Source of the DNA: Chromohalobacter sarecensis
Lineage (GTDB): Bacteria; Pseudomonadota; Gammaproteobacteria; Pseudomonadales; Halomonadaceae
Assembly (NCBI RefSeq): GCF_023061135.1
Contig: NZ_JAKGAN010000001.1
Span: 310,001-374,000 of the forward strand
DNA length: 64,000 bases
Direction: 5' to 3'
In this document: positions 18,567 to 27,601 of the stretch, one piece after another
How positions within the stretch are numbered: the first letter of the stretch is position 1
How the letters are laid out: each line of letters starts with the position of its first letter
Made by a program: the position numbers and the translations under genes
The notes under the pieces: generated by a model
Databases searched by the model: none
What the model saw: only the letters and a program-made list of their open reading frames with translations
Told to the model about the DNA's origin: nothing

Positions 18567-20231
18567 TCATCTTTCCTTATGAGATCGGTTGAGAAGGCGG
18601 GAGAGCTTTGCGCTGACTTCTTGTTGAGTGCGCGTGGCGCTGTCGAGGCTGGCTAGCGTTTCGTCTTGCGCCGAGCGTGTGTCCGCGGCGGCCAAGTTGG
18701 CATTAGCCATGGCGTTGTCGGCATCGCTTAACCGATGTTTGACGGCCTCGTTGATGTCTAATGACGCCTTGAAGCTGGAAGAGAGCTGAAATTGGACGTC
18801 GATATGCTCGGCCGTGCGTTGGATTAGAGTCTGATAACCTTCCAAGGCTTCGATTTGGCCATTCAGGTAGGCAGTGCCCTTGTCGAGCATCCAGTCGATT
18901 AGCGAGTCGATGGCATACATCAGCAGTGCCGTCGCCAATCCGGTCAACAAACCGGTGATGACGGGGGAGATGAACCCTGCTATTGGCGCCAAGGGAGGAA
19001 TGCTGAGCAAGAAGGCGTTAAGCGACTCTTCCCACAGCATGCCGACCCCTAGTGTGAAAAGCCCGGCAACGCTTTTGGTAATGGCGCGTAGCCTCTCCTC
19101 ACGGCTCATCCCTTCGGGTGGCCAGAGCATCATCTTTAATGCATCCCATAACTGATGCATGCCTTCACGGATAATCGTGACCACCTTGGCGGAGGTGGTG
19201 ATGAGGCTGTTGATGAGGAAGGTGAGAAGGTTACTGATAAAGCCTTGAAGCCCACCCTTGAAGAACTCTCCAAGCGCATCTTTGAATTTGTTTTGCACAC
19301 GTGTGGCCACACGCTTGATCGCAGCACTCAAGCGGTCCAGCAGTGGATCTGGGTGATTGCGGTCGTTAAGTACCGTTTTGATTTCGGAGAAAATACCGCT
19401 GACCAACTCATGCAGCAGCAAGCCCATGGCGCGACGCATCCCCATTTTTCCAAACTCACGGGCGCCTGTCTTGCCGATTTCCTTGGCGTGGTAGACGGCT
19501 CGTTCTTGTGTGTCGGGCAAGTGTTCGTCGATGGCGGTGCGTGCGTCATCGATGAGTGGGCGTGTACGTGTTTCATCGTAACCGTGTTGACTGGAAAGCG
19601 CTTCCTCGGCAGGCGCATCACTTTTCCGGCGGTTGTTCTCGAGCGTGGTGTAATTCAGGTTTTTATCATCCGAGGCGAGTGCTTGACGATGCTCTCCATC
19701 GAGCATCCAGCCTCCTTCTTTATGCGTCTGTTTGAGCGGAACGGTGTGATCGAGTTCCGCATTCATGCCCTGTTTTCCACTCGATGTGGTGCGTTTGGTG
19801 GGTGCCTTCTCTCCTGTATAGGCATCCGTGAAAGTGTCGGAATTCATGTCACCGTTTTTAACGGCGTCGCGCTTCTTGTTTCGCTTGGCACTCTGGTAGT
19901 CGTAATCGTCGCGGTTGTATTTTTCCGATGTCTTGGCGTAGATATCCTGACTGGCGTTGTGCTGGGTAGTGACATTGCCACCTTCGATATCATCGAACAT
20001 GGCAGGCGATAGCCCAAAAGGGCCAATCAGTTGCCTTAGCGCTTCGTTGCGGCAGTGATCCAGCAATTCTTGCGCGCGTTGTTCCTTCAAGGCGCTTCGT
20101 CGCTGTATGGGCGATGGCCTGGTATTGACGGCCGAGAGGTCGTGCTCGGAGGAGACCTGGAGAGGCGACGTAGGCGGCAGGGAGGTGCCAGCGTTGAGGG
20201 AAGGGTAAAGCTCGTCCTGAGGCGCGGCCAT
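18567..20231 (-). CDS. Predicted HNH-like endonuclease domain fused to a membrane domain, family unknown
   Basis: 554 residues. Residues 1-110 are polar. An HNH-like core is visible at 159-203: ELDHTVPLK (D161-H162), then NLNYTTLENNRRK (N191, N199/N200, K203), the spacing of HNH nucleases. No zinc-knuckle cysteines are seen. After a helical stretch, hydrophobic segments occur at about 328-347, 386-400 and 404-446, followed by a helical, Ala-rich C-terminal tail (455-554). The layout suggests a membrane-bound nuclease or effector working with the coiled-coil protein encoded one base downstream. I recognise no named family. A defence role is possible but unproven. GC content is lower than in the flanking genes. 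Confidence 0.7.
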   Translation of the reverse strand: MAAPQDELYPSLNAGTSLPPTSPLQVSSEHDLSAVNTRPSPIQRRSALKEQRAQELLDHCRNEALRQLIGPFGLSPAMFDDIEGGNVTTQHNASQDIYAKTSEKYNRDDYDYQSAKRNKKRDAVKNGDMNSDTFTDAYTGEKAPTKRTTSSGKQGMNAELDHTVPLKQTHKEGGWMLDGEHRQALASDDKNLNYTTLENNRRKSDAPAEEALSSQHGYDETRTRPLIDDARTAIDEHLPDTQERAVYHAKEIGKTGAREFGKMGMRRAMGLLLHELVSGIFSEIKTVLNDRNHPDPLLDRLSAAIKRVATRVQNKFKDALGEFFKGGLQGFISNLLTFLINSLITTSAKVVTIIREGMHQLWDALKMMLWPPEGMSREERLRAITKSVAGLFTLGVGMLWEESLNAFLLSIPPLAPIAGFISPVITGLLTGLATALLMYAIDSLIDWMLDKGTAYLNGQIEALEGYQTLIQRTAEHIDVQFQLSSSFKASLDINEAVKHRLSDADNAMANANLAAADTRSAQDETLASLDSATRTQQEVSAKLSRLLNRSHKER

Positions 20232-20290
20232 GGTGATGCCTTATGTCAGTTCTTGGGACGCGGGCACACTGGCCGCAAAGAGTATAATTT

Positions 20291-20300
20291 ACCCCGGGGT
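20291..20300. promoter_or_regulatory. Perfect palindrome upstream of the HNH/coiled-coil module
   Basis: ACCCCGGGGT, with T-rich flanks on one side, lies 60 bases ahead of the HNH-like gene and beside a TATAAT (20283-20288). It could be an operator or part of a promoter for either direction. Only symmetry and position support this. Confidence 0.25.
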
Positions 20301-20466
20301 TTAGCACTTTGTCATGATTTGTTAAGAAAGGATTAGGCTGCGTTATCGAATTGTCCATTGAACCGTCCGCCTCGCGTCCCAATGATTATCAGACTACCTT
20401 TTCAGGCGACTGGATACGTCCCGCCGCTTGGCGAGGCGTGATCCGACGCATAGATCAGGAGGCTTC

Positions 20467-21336
20467 ATGAGCCAAGAAACCGAGTACACCCCACCCCGTG
20501 TCTGGACCTGGAAGAGCGAAAGCGGCGGCAAGTTCGCCAGCATCAATCGTCCGATCGCGGGGCCGACCCATGAGAAAGAGCTACCGGTGGGTGAGCATCC
20601 GTTTCAGCTTTATTCGCTGGCCACGCCCAATGGCGTCAAGGCGGGGATCATGTTCGAGGAGCTGCTGGCGCTGGGCCATCAGGGTGCCGAGTATGACGCA
20701 TGGTTAATCAACATCGGCGAGGGCGATCAGTTCGGCAGCGGCTTCGTCGAGGCCAATCCGAATTCGAAGATTCCGGCGCTGATGGACCACAGCAGCGACA
20801 CCCCGATACGTGTGTTCGAGTCGGGCTCTATCTTGCTGTATCTCGCCGAGAAGTTCGGAGAGTTCCTGCCCAAAGAGCATGTGGCGCGTACCGAAGCGCT
20901 CAACTGGCTATTCTGGCAGATGGGCAGTGCGCCGTTCCTGGGCGGCGGTTTCGGGCATTTCTATAGCTATGCGCCGGTCAAGCTCGAGTACGCCATCGAC
21001 CGTTATGCCATGGAGACCAAGCGTCAGCTTGATGTGTTGAACCGCCATCTGGCGGAGCACCGCTATCTGGCCGGTGACGAATACAGCATCGCCGATATCG
21101 CCACCTGGGCGTGGTACGGACAGTTGGTGCTCGGGCGGCTCTACGACGCGGCAGAATTCCTGCAGGTTCAGGAATACACTCATGTCGTGCGCTGGGCCGA
21201 GGAAATTGGTGCGCGCCCGGCGGTGGAGCGTGGGCGAATGGTCAACCGCACCTTCGGGGAGCCGGAAACCCAGCTCCATGAGCGCCACGCTGCCAGTGAT
21301 TTCGACACTCGGACAGAGGATAAGCGCGGGGCATAG
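20467..21336 (+). CDS. yghU: Glutathione S-transferase family disulfide-bond oxidoreductase, YghU-like
   Basis: 289 residues from the ATG at 20467, preceded by a GGAGG. The N-terminal extension YTPPRVWTWKSESGGKFASINRPIAGPTHEKELPVG is characteristic of the YghU/YfcG (Nu-class) group. A thioredoxin-like domain follows with TPNGVKAGIMFEELL and the FESGSILLYLAEKFG glutathione-binding segment, then a helical domain. Family members reduce disulfides with two glutathiones bound and use no active-site cysteine. Single-gene unit, convergent with the HAD gene. Confidence 0.9.
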   Translation: MSQETEYTPPRVWTWKSESGGKFASINRPIAGPTHEKELPVGEHPFQLYSLATPNGVKAGIMFEELLALGHQGAEYDAWLINIGEGDQFGSGFVEANPNSKIPALMDHSSDTPIRVFESGSILLYLAEKFGEFLPKEHVARTEALNWLFWQMGSAPFLGGGFGHFYSYAPVKLEYAIDRYAMETKRQLDVLNRHLAEHRYLAGDEYSIADIATWAWYGQLVLGRLYDAAEFLQVQEYTHVVRWAEEIGARPAVERGRMVNRTFGEPETQLHERHAASDFDTRTEDKRGA

Positions 21337-21360
21337 CACGCCTCGCGCCGTCAACGAGCG

Positions 21361-22134
21361 CTACTTCTCCAGCAGTTCCGCGACTGAGTTGAGCACTTCG
21401 CGGGGGCGGAAGGGGTAGCGCTCGATTTCTTCCCGCGTGGCGATGCCGGTCATTACTAGCACTGTGTGCAGGCCGGCCTCGATGCCGGCGATGACGTCGG
21501 TATCCATGCGGTCACCGATCATGCCGGTACGCTCAGAGTGTGTGCCGAGCTTGTTCATGGCCGAGCGGAACATCATCGGGTTGGGCTTGCCGACGTAATA
21601 CGGCTCGCGCTTGGTGGCGGCGGTGATCAAGGCGGCGACCGCGCCGGTGGCGGGCAACGGCCCTTCGGGGCTGGGGCCGGTGACATCGGGGTTGGTGGCG
21701 ATGAAGCGCGCGCCGCCGTTGATCAGGCGGATCGCCCGGGTGATGGCTTCGAACGAATAGCTACGCGTCTCGCCGAGCACCACGAAGTCCGGTGCGACAT
21801 CGGTCATCACGAACCCCGCTTCGTGAATCGCCGTGGTCAGGCCGGCTTCGCCGATCACGAAAGCCGAGCCGCCGGGTGCCTGGTCGCGCAGGAAAGCGGC
21901 GGTCGCCAGGGCGGATGTCCACAGTCGGTCTTCGGGGACATCGATACCCAGGCGCGTCAGCCGTGCGCTGAGGTCGCGTGGCGTGTAGATGGAGTTATTG
22001 GTGAGCACGAGAAAGGGCGTGCCATTGGCGCGCCATTGATCGATCAGTTCGACCGCGCCGGGCAGGGCCCGGTCCTCGCCGATCAGTACGCCATCCATGT
22101 CCGTTAACCAGCAGTCGATCGCACGTTCGCTCAT
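21361..22134 (-). CDS. HAD-IIA family sugar phosphatase, NagD-like
   Basis: 257 residues from the ATG at 22134 (MSERAIDCWLTDMDGVL). Motif I is DMDGVLIGE, motif II lies in FLVLTNNSIY, and the motif III/IV region is YVGKPNPMMF...MIGDRMDTDVIAGIEAG. This is the NagD arrangement, with the substrate-specificity cap between motifs II and III. NagD proteins dephosphorylate nucleotides and sugar phosphates. It is divergent from the symporter gene, with 133 bases between the start codons. Confidence 0.88.
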   Translation of the reverse strand: MSERAIDCWLTDMDGVLIGEDRALPGAVELIDQWRANGTPFLVLTNNSIYTPRDLSARLTRLGIDVPEDRLWTSALATAAFLRDQAPGGSAFVIGEAGLTTAIHEAGFVMTDVAPDFVVLGETRSYSFEAITRAIRLINGGARFIATNPDVTGPSPEGPLPATGAVAALITAATKREPYYVGKPNPMMFRSAMNKLGTHSERTGMIGDRMDTDVIAGIEAGLHTVLVMTGIATREEIERYPFRPREVLNSVAELLEK

Positions 22135-22267
22135 CGCCTTTGTGTCCTGTTGCTGAATCGATGCGACTAGCATAATGGTAATGTAGCGCCGCCGCAGCCT
22201 CCGTGTCGGGCATTTTGCCTAGCATGGGCGAAACACGGTGTCGGCCAAACAACAAGGAGAGGGAGCG

Positions 22268-23518
22268 GTGAAAGCATTGTGGCAGGCCTATACAAAGAGC
22301 TCGTTGATCCTGCGGGTGACGATTGCGCTGGTACTCGGCGTCATCGTGGGGCTGGTCGGCGGCCAGGATGTCGCGGATTGGCTGGCGCCATTCGGTGATT
22401 TGCTACTGAGGCTGTTGAAGTTTCTGATCGTGCCCATCGTGCTGTTCACGCTGATGGTAGGCATCAATCAAGCCAGTGCCGGCAGCATGGGCCGCGTCGG
22501 GCGCAAGGTATTCGTCTACTATGTCGGTACCTCAGCGCTGGCGATCGCCGTGGGGCTGGCGGTGGCTACGCTGTTTTCCCCGGGCAGCGGGATGACGCTG
22601 GATAGCAGCGCCGAGGTCTCGGTGCCGGAAAACCCCGGTATCGCCCAGGTGCTGCTTGGCGTGGTGCCGGATAACATCATCGGGGCGTTCGCTGAGTTGA
22701 ACCTGTTGGGTATCATCTTTACCGCCATCGTCTTCGGCATTGCCCTGTTGAAGCTGCGGACGTCCGAGTCGCACGGGGCGCTGGCCGAGCAACTGTACCG
22801 TGTAATCGAGGCGCTCAACGAGCTCACGCTCAAGGTGATGTCGGGCGTGCTGCATTACGTGCCGATCGGCGTGTTTGCCATCGTCGCCGGTACGGTGGCC
22901 GAGCAGGGAATGGAGACATTGCTGTCGCTGGGCGACATGGTGCTGGTGCTGTATATCGCCCTGGGCGTGCATCTGCTGCTCTATTGCGTCTTGATGGGGG
23001 CCTTTGGCGTCAAGCTGAAGGCCTTCTTCCGCGAGGCGCGCACGCCGATGGCGACGGCGTTTGCGACCCAGAGTAGCTCCGGGACATTACCGCTGACGCT
23101 GGACGCCGCGCGGCGCATGGGACTGTCGCGCGGTGTGTACGGTTTCAGCTTGCCGCTGGGGGCGACCATCAACATGGATGGCGCGGCGATTCGCATCGCG
23201 ATTTCGGCGGTGTTCGCGGCCAATGTGATCGGCGCGCCGCTGGATTTCACCAGCATGCTGGAGATCGTGCTGATCGGTACGCTGGTGTCCATCGGCACGG
23301 CGGGCGTGCCGGGTGCCGGTATCATCATGATCGCCACGGTGTTCGCACAAGTAGGTCTGCCTATCGAGACGGTGGCGCTGTTGACGGCCATCGACGCTCT
23401 GGTGGGCATGGGCTGCACGGCGCTCAATGTCACCGGCGATATGGTAGGTGCTTCGATCATCGCCCGCAGCGAAGAAGACGGACAACGCGACGCCTGCGTC
23501 GATGCGTCGCGCTCGTGA
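22268..23518 (+). CDS. Dicarboxylate/amino acid:cation symporter (DAACS family)
   Basis: 416 residues from the GTG at 22268, behind AAGGAGAGGGAGCG. An upstream GTG at 22238 is open but lies before that ribosome site. It is an inner-membrane carrier with the family signature ATQSSSGTLPLTLDAA, the MDGAAIRIAI segment and the GVPGAGIIMIATVF loop. Members take up glutamate, aspartate or C4-dicarboxylates with Na+ or H+. The precise substrate is not clear. Confidence 0.9.
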   Translation: MKALWQAYTKSSLILRVTIALVLGVIVGLVGGQDVADWLAPFGDLLLRLLKFLIVPIVLFTLMVGINQASAGSMGRVGRKVFVYYVGTSALAIAVGLAVATLFSPGSGMTLDSSAEVSVPENPGIAQVLLGVVPDNIIGAFAELNLLGIIFTAIVFGIALLKLRTSESHGALAEQLYRVIEALNELTLKVMSGVLHYVPIGVFAIVAGTVAEQGMETLLSLGDMVLVLYIALGVHLLLYCVLMGAFGVKLKAFFREARTPMATAFATQSSSGTLPLTLDAARRMGLSRGVYGFSLPLGATINMDGAAIRIAISAVFAANVIGAPLDFTSMLEIVLIGTLVSIGTAGVPGAGIIMIATVFAQVGLPIETVALLTAIDALVGMGCTALNVTGDMVGASIIARSEEDGQRDACVDASRS

Positions 23519-23620
23519 AAGCTCGCAGCGGCGGCATTGCCCGTTATGCTGAATACCTGAATGCACCCTACGCGCCTGATCTAATGGCACGCGCCGGCGT
23601 GCCTTGTCACGGGAGATGTC

Positions 23621-25051
23621 ATGCAGCGTGAAGCACAATCCGAGGCCTCCGACCGGCAAGACACGCGAGAAACGCGCGATGTGGTCGTCGTCGGCGGTGG
23701 GGCCAGCGGCCTGATGGCCGCGCGCGCGGCGGCCAAGCGTGGGCTGAATGTGGCCTTGCTGGAACGTACGGCGCAGGTCGGCGGCAACCTGCGTACTCAT
23801 CGCGATGGCGACTGGCAGATCGAGCTCGGCCCCAACACTCTGATGATGAAGCCGCCGCTGCATGCGCTGCTCGAAGAGCTCGGCCTGCTCGACGAGGCGC
23901 AGCCCGCCAACCCGGATGCACGACGGCGTTACATCGCCTATCGGGGCATGCCGGTGGCGCTGCCGTCCCATTGGCTTAAGGCGCCCATCAATTCGCTGAT
24001 CGGCCCGCGCGGCATGGGCGCGTTGCTGTGCGAACCGTTTCGGCGGCGTGCGCCGCAGGCCGAAGAAAGCCTGGCCGATTTCGTCACGCGACGCTTGGGG
24101 CGTCGCGCGCTCAATCATCTGGTCGATCCTTTCGTGTCCGGTGTCTATGCCGGCGACCCTGCTCGGCTCTCGGCGCAGGCGGCGATGCCCCGGTTGGTGG
24201 CGTTGGAGCGCGAGTATGGCTCGCTGGTTCGCGGGGGGCTGGTGCGGTTGCGCCAGGCACGGCGCGCGACGCCTGCCTTGCCGCGCGAGTGGCGAGGCCA
24301 ATTGGTGAGCTTTCCCACTGGCCTGCAACGCCTCGCCGAACGTTTGGCCGAGGACATCGCCGCGCAGCCCGACGCGTCGATCCACTGCGAGTGCGAGGTG
24401 AGCGGCGTGTATCGCGAGGGTGAGTACTGGCGTGTGGAGACGGCATCGGGGCAGGATTTTCGGGCGCGCGAACTGGTGCTGGCGGTGCCGGCGCCTACGG
24501 CTGCCGGGCTGCTGGCACCGCTCGATCCGCAAGTGGCCGCGCCGCTGGAGGCAATCGCTTATCCGCCGGTCAACGCCGTGTCGCTGGGCTTTCGGCGTTC
24601 CGATATCGCCCATCCGCTGGATGGTTTCGGCATGCTGATTCCTGGCGTCGAGCATCGTCAGACCCTGGGCGCGCTATTTTCCTCGACACTGTATCCGGGG
24701 CGCGCGCCTTCGGATCATGTGTTGCTGACCGCATTTCTCGGTGGTCGTCGTCAGCCTGAGGCGGCTGTCAGCGATGACGATGCCCAGGTGGCGCAGGTTG
24801 TCGCCGATCTGCGTGATTTGCTGGGCATTAGCGGTGAGCCGGTGTGGCAGAGCGTCAGCCGCTGGCCGCAGGCGATTCCGCAGTACGAACTGGGGCATCT
24901 CGAGCGTATTGCTGCCCTCGACGAGGCACTCGAGCGTCACGCCGGGCTCTCGCTACTCGGCAATTGGCGGGATGGCATTGCGGTGGGGGATTGTCTGGAA
25001 AACGGACGGCGTCTCGGCGAGCGGATCGCCGAGACGCTGGGTGGGGACTAA
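23621..25051 (+). CDS. hemG: Protoporphyrinogen oxidase, oxygen-dependent type
   Basis: 476 residues with an N-terminal FAD site (DVVVVGGGASGLMAARAA) and the HemY-type features LERTAQVGGNLRTH, VDPFVSGVYAGDPARLS and the C-terminal GNWRDGIAVGDCLENGRRL. It oxidises protoporphyrinogen IX to protoporphyrin IX, the penultimate step of haem synthesis. The length matches the family. The gene stands alone, ending ten bases from a convergent oxidoreductase, with no other haem genes near it. The first 20 residues are polar and not part of the fold. Confidence 0.9.
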   Translation: MQREAQSEASDRQDTRETRDVVVVGGGASGLMAARAAAKRGLNVALLERTAQVGGNLRTHRDGDWQIELGPNTLMMKPPLHALLEELGLLDEAQPANPDARRRYIAYRGMPVALPSHWLKAPINSLIGPRGMGALLCEPFRRRAPQAEESLADFVTRRLGRRALNHLVDPFVSGVYAGDPARLSAQAAMPRLVALEREYGSLVRGGLVRLRQARRATPALPREWRGQLVSFPTGLQRLAERLAEDIAAQPDASIHCECEVSGVYREGEYWRVETASGQDFRARELVLAVPAPTAAGLLAPLDPQVAAPLEAIAYPPVNAVSLGFRRSDIAHPLDGFGMLIPGVEHRQTLGALFSSTLYPGRAPSDHVLLTAFLGGRRQPEAAVSDDDAQVAQVVADLRDLLGISGEPVWQSVSRWPQAIPQYELGHLERIAALDEALERHAGLSLLGNWRDGIAVGDCLENGRRLGERIAETLGGD

Positions 25052-25061
25052 CCGCCGGTAT

Positions 25062-26066
25062 TTACAGCCGGACCAGCATCTTGCCGGTGTTGCCACCTTC
25101 GAAGAGCTTGAGGAAGGCGTCGGGCGTGCGTTCGAGGCCGTCCTCGATGGTTTCCCGGTAGTCGATCTCGCCGCGCGCCACGAGTGGGCCGATCTCTTGC
25201 AGGAACTCGGGGTAGTGTTCCCAGTTTTCGGCGTCGAGGATGATGAACCCTTCGATGCGTGCGCGACGGATTAGCACCTGGGACATATTGCTGGGGCCGG
25301 GTGTGGGCGTTTCCGCATTATAGCTGTCGATCAGGCCACAGACCGCGATGCGTGCGCCGACGCGAATGTTGTCGAGCGCGGCCTCGAGGCAGTCGCCGCC
25401 GACGTTTTCGTAGTAGACATCGAAGCCGTCGGGGCTGGCGGCCTTGAGGTCGGCGCTGAGCTGTTGCGCGTCTTTGCCGCGATAGCTGACCGCGCTCACG
25501 CCGAGCGATTCCAGCCACTCGAGTTTTTCCGGCGCGCCGGCGATTCCCACGACGTGGCAGCCCTTGGCCTTGGCCAATTGCACGGCCAGGGAGCCGACGG
25601 CGCCGCTCGCTGCGCTGACCAGCACGCGCTCGCCTTCCTTGAGCTGGGCAATGCGATTGAGCCCGGTCCAGGCGGTCATGCCCGGCATGCCGAGCACTCC
25701 GAGGAAGGCCTGTGGCGGCACGTCGAGATCGGGCAATGCCTGCAAGCTGTCGCCGGGTAGCTGAGCGATATCACGCCAGCCGCCCATGTGGACGACGCGA
25801 TCGCCGGGAGCGAAGCGTTCATCGCGCGATTCGAGCACTTCGCCGATGGCGGCGCCTTCGAGCGGCTCGCCCAGCGTGAAGGGCGGAACGTAAGTCGTCA
25901 CGCCGTCCATGCGCCCGCGCATGTAGGGGTCGACCGACAGCCAAAGATTCTGCAGGCGGACCTCGCCCGCTGCCAGGTCGGGGAGTGCCTGCGACTCCAG
26001 CGCGAAAAAATCTCTGGAGGGTAGGCCCTGAGGATGAGAATGAATGGTGAAATAGCGTGATTCCAT
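25062..26066 (-). CDS. NADP-dependent MDR oxidoreductase, CurA-like
   Basis: 334 residues of the zinc-free medium-chain reductase group. The LSVDPYMRGRM segment near residue 45, ASGAVGSLAVQLAKAKGCHVVGIAG for NADPH, and DVYYENVGG are typical of CurA, leukotriene B4 dehydrogenase and related alkenal/one reductases. It probably reduces the double bond of alpha,beta-unsaturated carbonyls. The ATG at 26066 has GGGAGA upstream on the minus strand. Confidence 0.88.
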   Translation of the reverse strand: MESRYFTIHSHPQGLPSRDFFALESQALPDLAAGEVRLQNLWLSVDPYMRGRMDGVTTYVPPFTLGEPLEGAAIGEVLESRDERFAPGDRVVHMGGWRDIAQLPGDSLQALPDLDVPPQAFLGVLGMPGMTAWTGLNRIAQLKEGERVLVSAASGAVGSLAVQLAKAKGCHVVGIAGAPEKLEWLESLGVSAVSYRGKDAQQLSADLKAASPDGFDVYYENVGGDCLEAALDNIRVGARIAVCGLIDSYNAETPTPGPSNMSQVLIRRARIEGFIILDAENWEHYPEFLQEIGPLVARGEIDYRETIEDGLERTPDAFLKLFEGGNTGKMLVRL

Positions 26067-26401
26067 GATGTCTCCCGCTGTGATGACTGGTATGTGTCAT
26101 GCTGCCCACGCGGATGGGCGGGCGTGTATATATGAAATGGGCATGAAGGCGGCCGGACGCAAGGGGCGTTTCATGAAAACGGCCTGATGTGCTGGCGTGG
26201 GCACGACGTTGGTCTAGCGTGAGGCTGGTGAGCGATGACATGCGAGTGAGTGCCGGCACCGTTCATGCTCATCTGATATCCATTAGTACATGTCAATGTC
26301 GCCACTCGGTTATTGGTGAGGTGAAGACTGCCCGGCTAGCGTGAAATATGAGGCGCCGCATGGGGCGACGTGCTTGCAGATGCGCTATCGGGAGGCCGAG
26401 A
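26067..26401. other. Intergenic region between divergent genes, nothing recognised
   Basis: 335 bases between the CurA-like gene and the aldose epimerase. It must hold promoters for both directions, but I see no clear boxes, repeats or gene remnants. Confidence 0.5.
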
Positions 26402-27595
26402 ATGCAACGATTTCAGACGATTCCGCGCTTGGCGTTGGGCATGGGAATGACATGCTTGGCACTGAATGCGGTACAGGCAGACGAGATGACCACACAGACT
26501 CCTTCCATCGAAAAGCAAAGCTTCGGCCAACTCCCCGATGGCCGCGAGGTCGAGGCGTACCGCCTGCGCAACGGCCATGGCATCGACATGCAGGTGATTA
26601 CCTATGGCGGCATCATCACGTCCCTGCGTACCCCGGATGCACAGGGAAATGTCGACGACATCGTCCTGGGCTTCGATTCCCTGGAAGACTACCATTCCGA
26701 GGCATATCGCAAGTTGAACCCCTATTTCGGCGCCCTGATCGGGCGTTACGGCAACCGTATCGCCGAGGGGCGCTTCACGCTCGACGGCACGGCCTACGAG
26801 CTGGCAACCAACGACGGCCCTAATCATCTCCACGGGGGCGATCAAGGCTTCGACAAGCGGCTCTGGCAGGCGCATTCCTTCGAGAACGACGCCGGTGTCG
26901 GCGTCGAACTGCGTTATACCAGTGAAGATGGCGAAGAAGGCTATCCCGGAACGCTCGAGACCCGTGTGCGGTATACGCTGACCACTGACGACAAAATAAT
27001 CATCGACTATCACGCCACCACCGACAAGGCGACGCCGGTCAATTTGACTCAGCACAGCTACTTCAATCTCGAGGGCGAAGGCAGCGGGCCGATCACCGAT
27101 CACCGATTGATGCTCAATGCCGATGCCTTTACACCGATTGGGGAGACCTTGATTCCGACGGGCGAGATTCGTACCGCAGCGGACACGCCGTTCGATTTCC
27201 GCGAGGCGACGGCGATCGGCGCACGCATCAATGACGACAATACTCAGCTCGAGTATGGCCAGGGCTACGATCACAATTTCGTGCTGGCGCGTGACGAAGC
27301 GGCTGCAGACACACTGGTAACGGCTGCTCGCGTTGTCGCGCCGGATAGTGGTCGTGTGCTGGAGGTCGCTACCACCGAGCCAGGAGTGCAGTTCTACTCG
27401 GGGAATTTTCTCGATGGCACGCTGACCGGTAAGGGGGGCGAGGCCTACGAAAAGCGCGGCGGGTTCGCGCTGGAAACCCAGCACTTTCCGGACTCTCCCA
27501 ACCAGGCGGATTTCCCATCGACGATTCTCGAGCCTGGTGACACCTATGAATCGCGCACGGTATGGCGCTTTGCTACGCAGGGCGGCGACAACTGA
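26402..27595 (+). CDS. Exported aldose 1-epimerase (galactose mutarotase)
   Basis: 397 residues from the ATG at 26402, behind GGGAGG. The first 26 residues form a signal peptide (basic start, hydrophobic core, VQADE cleavage region), so the enzyme should be periplasmic, unlike the usual cytoplasmic GalM. Catalytic-type segments are GRYGNRIAEGRF, NDGPNHLHGG (histidine), NLTQHSYFNLEGEG (histidine) and FALETQHFPDSPN (glutamate). It interconverts alpha and beta anomers of sugars. No sugar-uptake gene is adjacent. It converges with the GGDEF-EAL gene six bases away. Confidence 0.9.
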   Translation: MQRFQTIPRLALGMGMTCLALNAVQADEMTTQTPSIEKQSFGQLPDGREVEAYRLRNGHGIDMQVITYGGIITSLRTPDAQGNVDDIVLGFDSLEDYHSEAYRKLNPYFGALIGRYGNRIAEGRFTLDGTAYELATNDGPNHLHGGDQGFDKRLWQAHSFENDAGVGVELRYTSEDGEEGYPGTLETRVRYTLTTDDKIIIDYHATTDKATPVNLTQHSYFNLEGEGSGPITDHRLMLNADAFTPIGETLIPTGEIRTAADTPFDFREATAIGARINDDNTQLEYGQGYDHNFVLARDEAAADTLVTAARVVAPDSGRVLEVATTEPGVQFYSGNFLDGTLTGKGGEAYEKRGGFALETQHFPDSPNQADFPSTILEPGDTYESRTVWRFATQGGDN

Positions 27596-27601
27596 GCGAC
27601 G

